Positions 15,739-25,418 of a stretch of 64,000 bases of DNA are shown here, one piece after another. Location: positions 62,001 to 126,000 of the forward strand of contig CAZUEX010000009.1 in NCBI GenBank assembly GCA_964619535.1, written 5' to 3'. Made by a program: the position numbers and the translations under genes. The notes beneath the pieces were generated by a model. It had not been told where the DNA came from. It saw nothing but the letters and a program-made list of their open reading frames with translations, and searched no databases. How positions within the stretch are numbered: position 1 is the first letter of the stretch; each line of letters starts with the position of its first letter. Source of the DNA: Leptonema sp964619535. Its GTDB lineage: Bacteria; Spirochaetota; Leptospiria; Leptospirales; Leptonemataceae.

Positions 15739-18700
15739 ATGAGTATGAATCGACCCACCGATTTTGATTCCATCAAGATCATGCTGGCCAGCCCGGAGCG
15801 CATCCGGGAATGGTCGTTTGGCGAAGTCAAAAAACCCGAGACGATTAACTATCGTACCCTTCGTCCGGAACGAGAAGGTCTCTTCTGCGAAAAGATCTTC
15901 GGCACGATGAAGGACTGGGAGTGCTACTGTGGTAAGTTCAAGTCCATCCGCTACAAGGGTGTGATCTGCGACCGATGTGGTGTGGAAGTAACCCACTCCA
16001 AGGTACGTCGCGAAAGGATGGGCCACGTTGAGCTGGCCACACCTGTTGCTCATATCTGGTATTACCGCTCTGTGCCCAGCCGTATCGGTCTTCTGCTGAA
16101 CATGACCGTAAACGAGCTGAAGAGCATCCTCTATTACGAGAAGTATGTAATCATCGATCCGGCAGACTCCAATCGTGAGCCGGGCGAACTGATCGATGAT
16201 GATGAGTACTTCGAGTACCTGGACCTGTACGGTAACAAATTCGTAGCCATGATGGGCGGTGAGGCCATCAAAGAGATGCTCAGCCGCATTGACATCGATG
16301 CAGAGATCCATGCCATCCGCGATAAGATTGCCGACGGAATCAAGGCTTCGGATAAACGGATCCTGAAGCGCCTTGAGATTCTCGAAGCGCTGCGTGAATC
16401 TGGCAACCGGCCGGAGTGGATGATGCTGGACGTTGTGCCTGTCATTCCTCCAGAGCTGCGTCCGATGGTGCAGCTCGATGGCGGTCGTTTTGCCACCTCT
16501 GACCTGAACGACCTGTATCGACGGGTCATCAACCGGAATAACCGTCTGCGCCGTCTGCAACAGCTGCGGGCTCCTGATATTATTGTAAGAAATGAAAAGC
16601 GCATGCTGCAAGAGGCCGTTGACGCACTGTTCGACAACAGCCGTCGCGCGAAATCTGTAAAAGGTAAAGGCAACCGTCCTCTGAAATCCCTTTCCGATAT
16701 GCTGAAAGGTAAGACAGGACGGTTCCGCCAGAACCTTCTTGGTAAGCGTGTGGACTATTCGGGCCGTTCCGTGATCGTCATCGGACCGGAGCTGAAGATC
16801 CACCAGATGGGTCTTCCGAAAAAGATGGCCCTTGAGCTATTCAAGCCATTCATCATGAAGCGCCTTGTGGATCTGGAGCTGGCGCCGAACATCAAAACGG
16901 CCAAGAAGCGCATTGAAGCCGAAGAAAAAGAGGTCTTTGAGGCCCTGGACGAGGTCATTAAAGAGCATCCGGTGATGCTGAACCGCGCTCCTACGCTGCA
17001 CCGTCTGGGCATTCAGGCCTTCCTGCCGACGCTGGTAGAGGGCAAGGCCATCAAGCTGCACCCGCTTGTGTGCCGTGCCTTTAATGCCGACTTTGACGGC
17101 GACCAGATGGCCATCCACGTTCCGCTGTCGCCAAAAGCGCAGATCGAGGCGTGGATGCTCATGCTGTCCCCGCATAACCTGCTGAACCCGGCAAACGGTA
17201 ACCCGATTGTTTCGCCGACGCAGGACATGGTGCTTGGTCTCTATCTCCTTACGTCGCAGCTGGACGGCGATCTGGGCGAAGGCAAGACCTTTTCTGGTCT
17301 GGATGAGATTCGCTACGCCCTCGACGTAAAGGCAGTCGGTCTGCGTGCGAAGATCTCTGTTCTTTTTGAAGGACGTCTTCTTCAGACGACACCGGGACGT
17401 GTTATCTTTAACTCCATCCTTCCCAAAGACTATCCGTTTGTAAACCGTGCTGTTTCTGATAAAGAAGCAACACGAATTATTGCCGAGGTCTATGACCAGT
17501 TTGGTGCTGCAGCTACGGCCGAGATGCTCGATCGATTCAAGGAGCTTGGATTCCGTTATTCGACGATGTTTGCTCCGTCCATTGCTCTTTCTGATATCAA
17601 GACCTCCTCGAAGAAGAAAGAGCTGATCGACAAAGCCAACGCCGAAGTGGAAGACGTGACCGCTGCGCATAAGAACGGCGTCATCACGAACGAAGAACGT
17701 TATAAAAAGGTCATTGAGATCTGGACCCGTACCAACGACCTCGTAACAGAATCCATGTTTGCGGAGCTGGAGAAGGATCAGCAGGGCTTCAATCCCGTCT
17801 ATGCCATGGCTGCATCCGGTGCTCGTGGATCACGTGCACAGATTCGACAGCTTGCCGGTATGCGAGGTCTGATGGCCCGTCCTTCCGGTGAGATTATTGA
17901 GCTGGCCATTCGCTCCAACTTCCGGGAAGGTCTCGGAGTTCTCGAATTCTTTATTTCCACATCGGGAGCCCGTAAGGGACTTGCCGATACGGCCCTGAAA
18001 ACGGCCGATGCCGGTTACCTGACACGCCGTCTGGTAGACATTTCCCAGGATGTGATCATTACCGAGCACGACTGCGGTACGAAAAACGGGGTCTGGATGA
18101 AGGCCGTTCGCGAAGGCGATAAAACGGTCGTCTCCCTGGGTGATCGCTGTTTTGGACGGGTGCTTGCGGCCGACATTGTGGATCCCGTTTCGGGCGAGGT
18201 GGTCTACGCTGCCAATACCATGATCAATAAAGAGGCTTCGAAGAAGATCGATAGCCTGGGAATTGAGAAGATCTTTATCCGTTCGGCCCTGACCTGTGAA
18301 ACACGTCATGGCCTCTGTGCCACCTGTTATGGCATGGACCTTGCCAGACTGAAGCCCGTAGAGCTTGGCGAAGCAGTGGGTATTATTGCGGCCCAGTCGA
18401 TCGGTGAACCGGGAACGCAGCTGACCATGCGTACCTTCCACGTAGGTGGTGTTGCTACGAACCTTCAGGTAAAAGACAATACCATCAAGGTTACGGCTGA
18501 TGTACTCGTTTCGTCGATCTCGGGAAGCATCGTTGAGAAGAAGGGTGGCGAGCGTGTTTTTGTAACGCGTGGTAATATTGAGTTCCAGCGCATTTATCAG
18601 AGGATGAAAACCTCGGACCTGAAAGGTCTGCGAGTTGAGAATGGTCAGTCCGTAACACCGGGTGAGATTCTTGCCAACTCCTACATCAATGCCCAGGGAC

Positions 18701-19944
18701 AGGAAGTGAACAACCTGGTCGCCGAGTCGCAGGGCGTTGTGACGATCGTAGACGGCGAGTTCTATGTTAAAGGAGAAACCCAGAACATTCCGGTGAAGAT
18801 CGGAACCGCCATTACGGTTTCTGTCGGTGAATTCGTGGAATCCGGTAAGGTCATCGGTACCTTCGATCCATACAATGACGTGGTGCTGACCGATACTGCC
18901 GGAAAGGTCGTCTTTGAAGACATCGAGAAGGACAAAAACCTCAAGAAAGACGAAGAAGGTAGCTTCCGTATCTACGAGTATCGCCGTGAAAAGCTGAATC
19001 CCCGTATTCGTGTTGGCTCCTCTGAATACACCGTGCCGTTGAATGCCATCCTGGCCGTTAAAGATGGTCAGGAGGTCGATGCCGGTGATGTGCTCTTCAA
19101 GCTCGTTGCCGCTGCAGAGAAAACGAGGGACATTACCGGTGGTCTGCCACGCGTTGAAGAGCTTTTCGAGGCTCGACGTCCCAGGGATGCAGCCACTCTT
19201 GCTGAGATCGACGGAATGATCGAAGACCGCAACGAGGTCGTTAAAGACAAGCGCGTCCTGTACATCGTTCCCGAGAACGAGGACGAGGAGAAGGTAAAGG
19301 TTACCATCCCCACCGGAAAGCGCATACTTGTTCGGAATGGCGACTATGTTCGTGCAGGGGATCAGATCGACGAAGGTTCACTGGATCCTCACGATTTTCT
19401 GCGCATCCTTGGTGTGGAGGCCCTTCATCAGTTCCTGATCCAGGAAGTGCAGGAGGTGTATCGACTGCAGGGTGTTTTTATTAACGATAAACATATTGAG
19501 ATCATCGTCCGGCAGATGCTGCGGAAGATCGAAATCTCTGATCCAGGCGATACGACGTTTGTGATGCGTCAGCAGGTGGATCAGTATGCCTTCCGTGATG
19601 AGAACGAACGCGTCGTGTCGGAGGGTGGTGTTGCGGCAACGGGGCGGCAGATTCTGCTTGGAATCACAAAGGCCTCGTTGAACACCGATTCATTCATCTC
19701 CGCAGCTTCCTTCCAGGAAACAACAAGGGTGCTTACCGATGCGGCGATCAAGGGCAAGCAGGACAGTCTGCTCGGCCTGAAAGAGAACGTCATCATCGGT
19801 CATCTGATTCCGGCCGGATCAGGTCTGAAGGCCTACAAGAATATCGAGATATTCTATAACGAGTATGGCGATATTCAGAGCCTGTATCGGGAACGTAAGG
19901 ATGAAGAACGCCGCCAGATTGCCCTTGAAGCAGAAAGGGAATGA
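15739..19944 (+). CDS. rpoC: RNA polymerase beta' subunit
   Basis: Beta' carries the catalytic magnesium site: NADFDGD is at residues 449-455. The N-terminal zinc ribbon (Cys-x-Cys then Cys-x2-Cys, about residues 55-75) and a second Cys cluster near residues 776-866 are present. The 1401-residue length is normal, with no large lineage insert. The gene follows rpoB by 15 bases with a GGCAGG-like ribosome-binding site. Confidence 0.98.
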   Translation: MSMNRPTDFDSIKIMLASPERIREWSFGEVKKPETINYRTLRPEREGLFCEKIFGTMKDWECYCGKFKSIRYKGVICDRCGVEVTHSKVRRERMGHVELATPVAHIWYYRSVPSRIGLLLNMTVNELKSILYYEKYVIIDPADSNREPGELIDDDEYFEYLDLYGNKFVAMMGGEAIKEMLSRIDIDAEIHAIRDKIADGIKASDKRILKRLEILEALRESGNRPEWMMLDVVPVIPPELRPMVQLDGGRFATSDLNDLYRRVINRNNRLRRLQQLRAPDIIVRNEKRMLQEAVDALFDNSRRAKSVKGKGNRPLKSLSDMLKGKTGRFRQNLLGKRVDYSGRSVIVIGPELKIHQMGLPKKMALELFKPFIMKRLVDLELAPNIKTAKKRIEAEEKEVFEALDEVIKEHPVMLNRAPTLHRLGIQAFLPTLVEGKAIKLHPLVCRAFNADFDGDQMAIHVPLSPKAQIEAWMLMLSPHNLLNPANGNPIVSPTQDMVLGLYLLTSQLDGDLGEGKTFSGLDEIRYALDVKAVGLRAKISVLFEGRLLQTTPGRVIFNSILPKDYPFVNRAVSDKEATRIIAEVYDQFGAAATAEMLDRFKELGFRYSTMFAPSIALSDIKTSSKKKELIDKANAEVEDVTAAHKNGVITNEERYKKVIEIWTRTNDLVTESMFAELEKDQQGFNPVYAMAASGARGSRAQIRQLAGMRGLMARPSGEIIELAIRSNFREGLGVLEFFISTSGARKGLADTALKTADAGYLTRRLVDISQDVIITEHDCGTKNGVWMKAVREGDKTVVSLGDRCFGRVLAADIVDPVSGEVVYAANTMINKEASKKIDSLGIEKIFIRSALTCETRHGLCATCYGMDLARLKPVELGEAVGIIAAQSIGEPGTQLTMRTFHVGGVATNLQVKDNTIKVTADVLVSSISGSIVEKKGGERVFVTRGNIEFQRIYQRMKTSDLKGLRVENGQSVTPGEILANSYINAQGQEVNNLVAESQGVVTIVDGEFYVKGETQNIPVKIGTAITVSVGEFVESGKVIGTFDPYNDVVLTDTAGKVVFEDIEKDKNLKKDEEGSFRIYEYRREKLNPRIRVGSSEYTVPLNAILAVKDGQEVDAGDVLFKLVAAAEKTRDITGGLPRVEELFEARRPRDAATLAEIDGMIEDRNEVVKDKRVLYIVPENEDEEKVKVTIPTGKRILVRNGDYVRAGDQIDEGSLDPHDFLRILGVEALHQFLIQEVQEVYRLQGVFINDKHIEIIVRQMLRKIEISDPGDTTFVMRQQVDQYAFRDENERVVSEGGVAATGRQILLGITKASLNTDSFISAASFQETTRVLTDAAIKGKQDSLLGLKENVIIGHLIPAGSGLKAYKNIEIFYNEYGDIQSLYRERKDEERRQIALEAERE

Positions 19945-20157
19945 GCGTTGATTTCGGCCTCCTCGGGCAGTGGGCTCTGCCGGAGGCCGACAGGCGTTTT
20001 GCAAGCCCTGATCTGAAAAACGGTTGCTGCGGCGGGCGCAATGCATTTCGTGGTACTCCTTTCGGGTGGTTTCACTCGAAGCGGTATCATTTGTTTGGAT
20101 TCCGACCTCGATCGGGGTCGGCTAATAGAACTTAAAGGAACAGGTTGGATTTGAGGT
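19945..20157 (+). other. Structured leader between rpoC and rpsL
   Basis: This 213-base gap holds no gene I can support. It contains a long hairpin (GGCCTCC 19956-19962 with GGAGGCC 19982-19988, with an inner GCAG/CTGC stem) and a second stem CCGACC (20102-20107) with GGTCGG (20116-20121), 36 bases before the rpsL ATG. Neither has a T-tract. They could mark the end of the rpoBC transcript and a translational control site of the str genes. I see no convincing promoter. Confidence 0.5.
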
Positions 20158-20532
20158 ATGCCTACCATTAACCAGTTAATTCGTAAAGGCCGCAAGAAGC
20201 AGAAGCGCAAAACAAAGTCTCCTGCATTGAAGGCCTGTCCTCAGCGTCGGGGTGTTTGCACACGCGTGATGACCTTTACTCCGAAAAAGCCGAACTCAGC
20301 TCTTCGGAAGGTGGCAAGGGTTCGACTGACTACCGGTATTGAAGTAACCGCCTATATTCCGGGTGAAGGACACAACCTGCAGGAACATAACGTCGTTCTT
20401 GTGCGTGGCGGCAGGGTGAAGGACCTTCCCGGTGTACGTTATCACATTATTCGCGGTTCGCTGGATTCTCTCGGTGTTGAAAAGCGCCGTCAGGCTCGTT
20501 CCAAATATGGTGCGAAGCGACCGAAGGCATAA
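20158..20532 (+). CDS. rpsL: 30S ribosomal protein S12
   Basis: S12 lines the decoding centre and affects accuracy. The 124-residue sequence has the conserved PKKPNSALRK and RVKDLPGVRYH loops. Lys is kept at the positions equivalent to E. coli 42 and 87, so the streptomycin-sensitive type is expected. The gene starts the rpsL-rpsG-fusA-tuf run. Confidence 0.98.
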   Translation: MPTINQLIRKGRKKQKRKTKSPALKACPQRRGVCTRVMTFTPKKPNSALRKVARVRLTTGIEVTAYIPGEGHNLQEHNVVLVRGGRVKDLPGVRYHIIRGSLDSLGVEKRRQARSKYGAKRPKA

Positions 20533-20544
20533 GGAGTTTAAGAG

Positions 20545-21018
20545 ATGTCAAGACGTACGACTGCAGTCAAAAGACGAGCGTTGCAGCCAGACCCCGTATA
20601 CGGGGATACCATGGTTACTGCCTTCATCAACTACATGATGCGAGATGGAAAGAAAACCGTCGCGGAACGTGTTTTCTATGAAGCGATGGAAGTCATCAAG
20701 CAGAAGACTGGCGATGAAGGAATCGATGTTATGCGGGCAGCAATGGAAAATGTGCAGCCCAACCTTGAGGTGAAATCCCGTCGGGTTGGCGGTGTGACCT
20801 ATCAGGTCCCCGTTGAGGTGTCGCCCGAACGTCGTCAGACCCTGGCCATTCGCTGGCTGGTTCGGTATGCGCGTGAGCGTAAGGGCCGCTCCATGGCAGA
20901 GAAATTGGCTGCTGAGTTTCTTGATGCGAAGAATGAAACAGGCGGTGCAATCAAGAAACGTGATGATACACGCAAAATGGCCGAAGCCAACAGGGCTTTC
21001 AGTCACTACCGCTGGTGA
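20545..21018 (+). CDS. rpsG: 30S ribosomal protein S7
   Basis: S7 nucleates assembly of the 30S head and contacts E-site tRNA. The 157 residues match the usual length. The family signature near the N-terminus (DPVYGDTMVTAFINYMM) is clear. Only 12 bases separate it from rpsL, leaving little room for the S7 repressor site known from E. coli. Confidence 0.97.
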   Translation: MSRRTTAVKRRALQPDPVYGDTMVTAFINYMMRDGKKTVAERVFYEAMEVIKQKTGDEGIDVMRAAMENVQPNLEVKSRRVGGVTYQVPVEVSPERRQTLAIRWLVRYARERKGRSMAEKLAAEFLDAKNETGGAIKKRDDTRKMAEANRAFSHYRW

Positions 21019-21045
21019 TTCTGGAAATAAGGTACAGGAACTTTT

Positions 21046-23148
21046 ATGGCACGTAAGATCCCTCTTGAGAGGACGCGAAACATCGGCATTATGGCACACA
21101 TCGATGCCGGTAAAACCACGACGACTGAGCGTATTCTATACTATACGGGTAAAACCTATAAGATCGGTGAGGTGCACGAAGGTGCAGCCGAGATGGACTG
21201 GATGGACCAGGAACGTGAACGTGGCATTACGATTACATCGGCAGCCACGACTACGTTCTGGAATGGTTCCGAAAAGCAGCTGGAGCCTCATCGTATTAAC
21301 ATTATCGACACTCCGGGTCACGTTGACTTTACCGTAGAGGTAGAGCGATCCCTTCGTGTTCTGGATGGTGCTGTCGCAGTATACGACGGCGTTGCCGGCG
21401 TAGAACCACAAACGGAAACCGTATGGCGGCAGGCTGACAGGTATCGTGTTCCGCGGATCTGCTATGTGAACAAGCTGGACCGAATGGGGGCGAACTTCTA
21501 TTATTGTGTTGACACCATTCGGGAGCGACTGGGTGCAAATGGCGTACCTCTGCAGCTGCCGATTGGCAGCGAGGCCGATTTTGTCGGTGTTGTCGACCTG
21601 GTCAATAATCGTGCTATCGTCTGGGCCGGCGAGGAGCTTGGAGCCAAATTCGAGTATCAGGACATTCCTGACGATCTGAAAGAAAAGGCAGAAGAATATC
21701 GCACGAAGTTGATCGAATCGGCGGTTGAGAACGATGATACTTTGATGGAGAAGTATCTTGAAACCGGCGAGATTACGGTTGAAGAACTGAAGAAGTGCAT
21801 CCGTATCGGTACGCTGAACATGAAGATGTTCCCGATCGTATGCGGATCGTCCTTTAAGAATAAAGGCGTTCAGCCGATGCTTGATGCCGTTGTCGATTAC
21901 CTGCCTTCGCCTCTGGATGTAGAGGCCATTAAGGGAATCGATCCGAATGATCCCGAAAAGGAAATGGAGCGCCATGCCGGTGACGATGAGCCTTTTGCCG
22001 CTCTGGCCTTCAAGGTAATGTCGGATCCCTTTGTTGGTAAGCTAACATTCTTCCGCGTGTACTCGGGAACGATCACTAAAGGAAGCTATATCTACAATTC
22101 CACCAAGGGCAAGAAAGAGCGCGTTGGCCGTATCCTTCAGATGCATGCCAATAACCGGGAAGAGATTGATATCGTCTATGCCGGTGATATCGCTGCGGCC
22201 GTAGGTCTGAAAGATACTACAACCGGCGATACGCTCTGTGACGAAAGCAATGCCGTCATCCTCGAATCGATGACATTCCCGGATCCTGTGATCGAGCTGG
22301 CCATTGAGCCTCTAACAAAGGCTGACCAGGAGAAGCTGGGTACCGCTCTGATGAAACTGGCCGAAGAGGATCCGACGTTCCGTGTGAAAACGGATCAGGA
22401 AACCGGACAGACGATCATCGCCGGTATGGGTGAGCTTCACCTGGAGATCATTGTCGACCGTCTGAAGCGGGAGTTCAAGGTAGAGGCGAACGTTGGTAAA
22501 CCTCAGGTTGCCTATCGTGAAACCATATCGAAGCCTGCAGAGATCGAGTCGAAGTACATCAAGCAAACCGGTGGACGTGGTCAGTACGGACACTGCCACC
22601 TGCGTCTGACTCCCAATGAGCCCGGTAAGGGTTATGAGTTTATCAACTCCATTGTCGGTGGTGTGATTCCAAGAGAATTCATCCCGGCCATTGATAAAGG
22701 AATCCAGGAAGCCATGCAGAGTGGCGTAATGGCAGGATTCCCTGTAGTTGACGTTAAGGTAGAGGTCTTTGATGGATCGTATCACGACGTCGACTCAAGT
22801 GAGATGGCATTTAAGATTGCCGCCTCAATGGGCTTTAAGGACGGCTGTAAAAAGGCCTCTCCGGTACTGCTTGAGCCGATCATGGACGTAGAAGTGGTAA
22901 CACCGGAAGATTACATGGGGGATGTGGTTGGTGACCTGAACCGTCGCCGTGGTCGCATTCAATCCATGGATCAAAGAGGAAATGCCCGGGTTGTAAAGGC
23001 GGAGGTTCCGCTCTCTGAGATGTTTGGTTATGCGACCGATCTGCGTAGCTTAACACAGGGACGCGCCGCCTACACCATGCAGTTCAAACATTACGAACAG
23101 GTGCCTGCAAATATTGCCAATGAGATTGCGGCAAAGGCATCGGTTTAA
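21046..23148 (+). CDS. fusA: Elongation factor G
   Basis: EF-G is the GTPase driving translocation. The 700-residue protein has the P-loop AHIDAGKT (residues 17-24), the switch segment RGITI, DTPGH and NKLDRMGA of the G domain, then domains II-V. Its place between rpsG and tuf marks it as the canonical copy. It is 27 bases downstream of rpsG. Confidence 0.98.
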   Translation: MARKIPLERTRNIGIMAHIDAGKTTTTERILYYTGKTYKIGEVHEGAAEMDWMDQERERGITITSAATTTFWNGSEKQLEPHRINIIDTPGHVDFTVEVERSLRVLDGAVAVYDGVAGVEPQTETVWRQADRYRVPRICYVNKLDRMGANFYYCVDTIRERLGANGVPLQLPIGSEADFVGVVDLVNNRAIVWAGEELGAKFEYQDIPDDLKEKAEEYRTKLIESAVENDDTLMEKYLETGEITVEELKKCIRIGTLNMKMFPIVCGSSFKNKGVQPMLDAVVDYLPSPLDVEAIKGIDPNDPEKEMERHAGDDEPFAALAFKVMSDPFVGKLTFFRVYSGTITKGSYIYNSTKGKKERVGRILQMHANNREEIDIVYAGDIAAAVGLKDTTTGDTLCDESNAVILESMTFPDPVIELAIEPLTKADQEKLGTALMKLAEEDPTFRVKTDQETGQTIIAGMGELHLEIIVDRLKREFKVEANVGKPQVAYRETISKPAEIESKYIKQTGGRGQYGHCHLRLTPNEPGKGYEFINSIVGGVIPREFIPAIDKGIQEAMQSGVMAGFPVVDVKVEVFDGSYHDVDSSEMAFKIAASMGFKDGCKKASPVLLEPIMDVEVVTPEDYMGDVVGDLNRRRGRIQSMDQRGNARVVKAEVPLSEMFGYATDLRSLTQGRAAYTMQFKHYEQVPANIANEIAAKASV

Positions 23149-23185
23149 GCGAATCTTTTTGAAAAATTGGGGCCACTGTTCGGAA

Positions 23186-23214
23186 TTGCACTGGACAGGG
23201 TACCCTTTTTTAAA
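23186..23214 (+). promoter_or_regulatory. Candidate internal promoter before tuf
   Basis: TTGCAC (23186-23191), a 17-base spacer and TTTAAA (23209-23214) lie in the 119-base gap between fusA and tuf. An extra promoter here would explain the separate high-level expression EF-Tu needs. The -10 match is moderate. Confidence 0.4.
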
Positions 23215-23267
23215 AAAGTAGCAATCTCACGATTTTCGGTTCTAAAAATTTAAGAAGGTAAAAGGTT

Positions 23268-24470
23268 ATGGCTAAGGAAAAATTCGATCGTTCGAAGCCG
23301 CACGTGAACGTCGGGACTATCGGTCACGTCGACCACGGCAAGACGACTCTGACGGCCGCCATCACCACCGTTCTGGCTAAGGCTAAAGGCGGTAAGAACA
23401 AGGCTGTTAAATATGATGAAATCGATAACGCTCCGGAAGAAAGAGAGCGTGGTATTACCATCGCAACGTCTCACCAGGAATATGAGACGGAAAACCGTCA
23501 CTATGCACACGTTGACTGTCCGGGTCACGCCGACTATGTGAAGAACATGATTACGGGTGCTGCTCAGATGGACGCAGCGATCCTCGTATGTTCTGCCGTT
23601 GACGGTCCCATGCCGCAGACACGTGAGCATATCCTGCTTGCCCGTCAGGTTGGCGTTCCTTACATCGTGGTCTTTTTGAACAAGGTCGATGTCCTTAAGC
23701 CGGATGAGCGCGAAGAGATGACCGAGCTCGTTGCCGAAGAGATTCGTGACCTGCTTGAAAAGTATGGCTTCCCGAGAGAGACTCCTTTTATTCAGGGATC
23801 TGCTCTGAAGGCTCTGGAAGGTGACGAATCGGAGCTTGGCGAAGGGGCTATCATCAAGCTCATGGAGACGCTTGATAGCTATGTGCCTGAGCCGCAGCGT
23901 GATGTGGACAAACCCTTCCTGATGCCGGTAGAAGACGTTTTCTCGATTACCGGTCGTGGTACTGTGGCTACGGGTCGTGTTGAGACCGGTAAGCTGAATG
24001 TATCTGACGAGGTTGAGATTGTCGGTATTCGCGAAACCGCAAAAACGGTTGTTACAGGAATCGAGATGTTCCGCAAGCAGCTCGACTTTGCTCAGGCTGG
24101 TGACAACATCGGTGCTCTGCTTCGTGGTACGAAAAAAGAGGAAATCGAGCGTGGCCAGGTTCTGGCTCAACCAGGAACGATTACTCCTCACAAAAAGTTT
24201 AAGGCCGAAGTATACGTTCTCAAAAAGGAAGAGGGTGGACGACACACTCCTTTTCAGAACAACTATCGTCCTCAGTTTTATTTCCGTACAACGGATGTTA
24301 CCGGTACGATTATGCTGCCGGCTGGTAAAGAAGTGGTGATTCCCGGTGATAACGTAACTGTGGAAGTTGAGCTGATCACTCCCATCGCCATGGACAAAGG
24401 TCTGAAGTTCGCTATCCGTGAGGGTGGTCGTACAGTCGGTTCCGGCGTCGTCGCAGAGATCGTAGAGTAA
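23268..24470 (+). CDS. tuf: Elongation factor Tu
   Basis: EF-Tu delivers aminoacyl-tRNA to the ribosome. The 400-residue protein has the P-loop GHVDHGKT (19-26), the RGITI switch, DCPGH, and the two beta-barrel domains with the terminal VGSGVV motif. A strong AAGAAGGT ribosome-binding site precedes the ATG. rpsJ begins 18 bases later, so tuf leads directly into the S10 genes. It is the only tuf in this window. Confidence 0.98.
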   Translation: MAKEKFDRSKPHVNVGTIGHVDHGKTTLTAAITTVLAKAKGGKNKAVKYDEIDNAPEERERGITIATSHQEYETENRHYAHVDCPGHADYVKNMITGAAQMDAAILVCSAVDGPMPQTREHILLARQVGVPYIVVFLNKVDVLKPDEREEMTELVAEEIRDLLEKYGFPRETPFIQGSALKALEGDESELGEGAIIKLMETLDSYVPEPQRDVDKPFLMPVEDVFSITGRGTVATGRVETGKLNVSDEVEIVGIRETAKTVVTGIEMFRKQLDFAQAGDNIGALLRGTKKEEIERGQVLAQPGTITPHKKFKAEVYVLKKEEGGRHTPFQNNYRPQFYFRTTDVTGTIMLPAGKEVVIPGDNVTVEVELITPIAMDKGLKFAIREGGRTVGSGVVAEIVE

Positions 24471-24488
24471 GGAATCGAGGTTTGAGGA

Positions 24489-24794
24489 ATGGTCCAGCGT
24501 ATCAGGGTTAAGCTGAAGGCTTTCGATCACAAGTTGATCGATCGATCCACGGCTGAGATAGTGGCCACTGCAAAGAGAACCGGCGCCAGGATTTCTGGGC
24601 CGATTCCTCTGCCCACGTCCATTGAGAAGTTTACGGTGCTTCGATCTGTTCACGTGAATAAGAAATCACGTGAGCAGTTCGAGATCCGAACACATAAGCG
24701 GTTGATAGATATTATGGATACGAATCCGGATACGGTAGAGGCGCTGATGAAGTTGCAGCTGCCGGCCGGTGTCAGTGTGGATATCAGGAGCTGA
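24489..24794 (+). CDS. rpsJ: 30S ribosomal protein S10
   Basis: S10 is a 30S head protein that also pairs with NusB in antitermination; nusB is encoded at 44.9 kb. The 101-residue sequence (RVKLKAFDHKLID at the start, THKRLIDI later) is standard. Three bases separate it from rplC. There is no long S10-type leader upstream, so L4-mediated control as in E. coli is unlikely in that form. Confidence 0.97.
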   Translation: MVQRIRVKLKAFDHKLIDRSTAEIVATAKRTGARISGPIPLPTSIEKFTVLRSVHVNKKSREQFEIRTHKRLIDIMDTNPDTVEALMKLQLPAGVSVDIRS

Positions 24795-24797
24795 TCC

Positions 24798-25418
24798 ATG
24801 TCGAAAGGAATGCTGGCTCAGAAGCTCGGAATGACCCGGGTCTTTGATGAAAATGGAAAGCAGATACCGGTGACGGTTTTGTCATGCGGGCCATGCTATG
24901 TTGCGGCTGTAAAGACAGCCGAGAAGGATGGTTATTCGGCCGTCCAGATTGCCTATGGCGAAACGCGAGAGAAGCTTCTTACCCGGGCAGAGTTGAATCA
25001 TCTGAAGAAGGCCGGACTGGGTCCCTTTAAACACTTAAAGGAATACAGGGATTTTTCAGAGGAGGTTCAACCTGGCCAGCAGCTTACCGTATCCATGTTT
25101 AAAGCCGGAGATGTGGTCAAGGTTGTAGGGCAGAGTAAAGGGAAAGGCTTCCAGGGTGTAGTGAAAAGGCATGGCTTCGGCGGGGGCCGTATGACGCACG
25201 GCTCTAAGTTTCACCGTGCACCCGGTTCGATGGGACCGGGAACCGACCCTGGCAAGGTTCTTAAAGGTAAGAAGCTGCCGGGACAAACCGGAGCAAAACA
25301 GGTAACGGTTCGAAATCTGAAGGTTGTCGGCATCGACGAAGTAAATCAGCTATTGTTCGTTAACGGCGCAGTTCCCGGTCCACGAAAATCAGTGCTGAGC
25401 GTCGAGGTGCTAAAATGA
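24798..25418 (+). CDS. rplC: 50S ribosomal protein L3
   Basis: L3 is an early-assembling protein reaching towards the peptidyl-transferase centre. The 206-residue protein has the typical GMTRVFDENG start and the central loop (GFGGGRMTHGSKFHRAPGS, about residues 129-147). Its end overlaps the start of rplD by four bases, showing translational coupling. Confidence 0.97.
   Translation: MSKGMLAQKLGMTRVFDENGKQIPVTVLSCGPCYVAAVKTAEKDGYSAVQIAYGETREKLLTRAELNHLKKAGLGPFKHLKEYRDFSEEVQPGQQLTVSMFKAGDVVKVVGQSKGKGFQGVVKRHGFGGGRMTHGSKFHRAPGSMGPGTDPGKVLKGKKLPGQTGAKQVTVRNLKVVGIDEVNQLLFVNGAVPGPRKSVLSVEVLK

Noticed and set aside
15199..16803. Long minus-strand open frame spanning the rpoB-rpoC junction
   Set aside because: It is antisense to two conserved polymerase genes, has no ribosome-binding site and no recognisable domain.
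23201..23214. GGGTACCC-TTTTTT before tuf as a terminator
   Set aside because: The GGGTACCC palindrome has no loop, so no hairpin forms; the T-run is better read as part of a promoter region.
23250..24653. 467-codon minus-strand frame over tuf
   Set aside because: Highly expressed genes such as tuf often lack stops in the opposite frame. The translation is low-complexity and His/Asn-rich with no domain.
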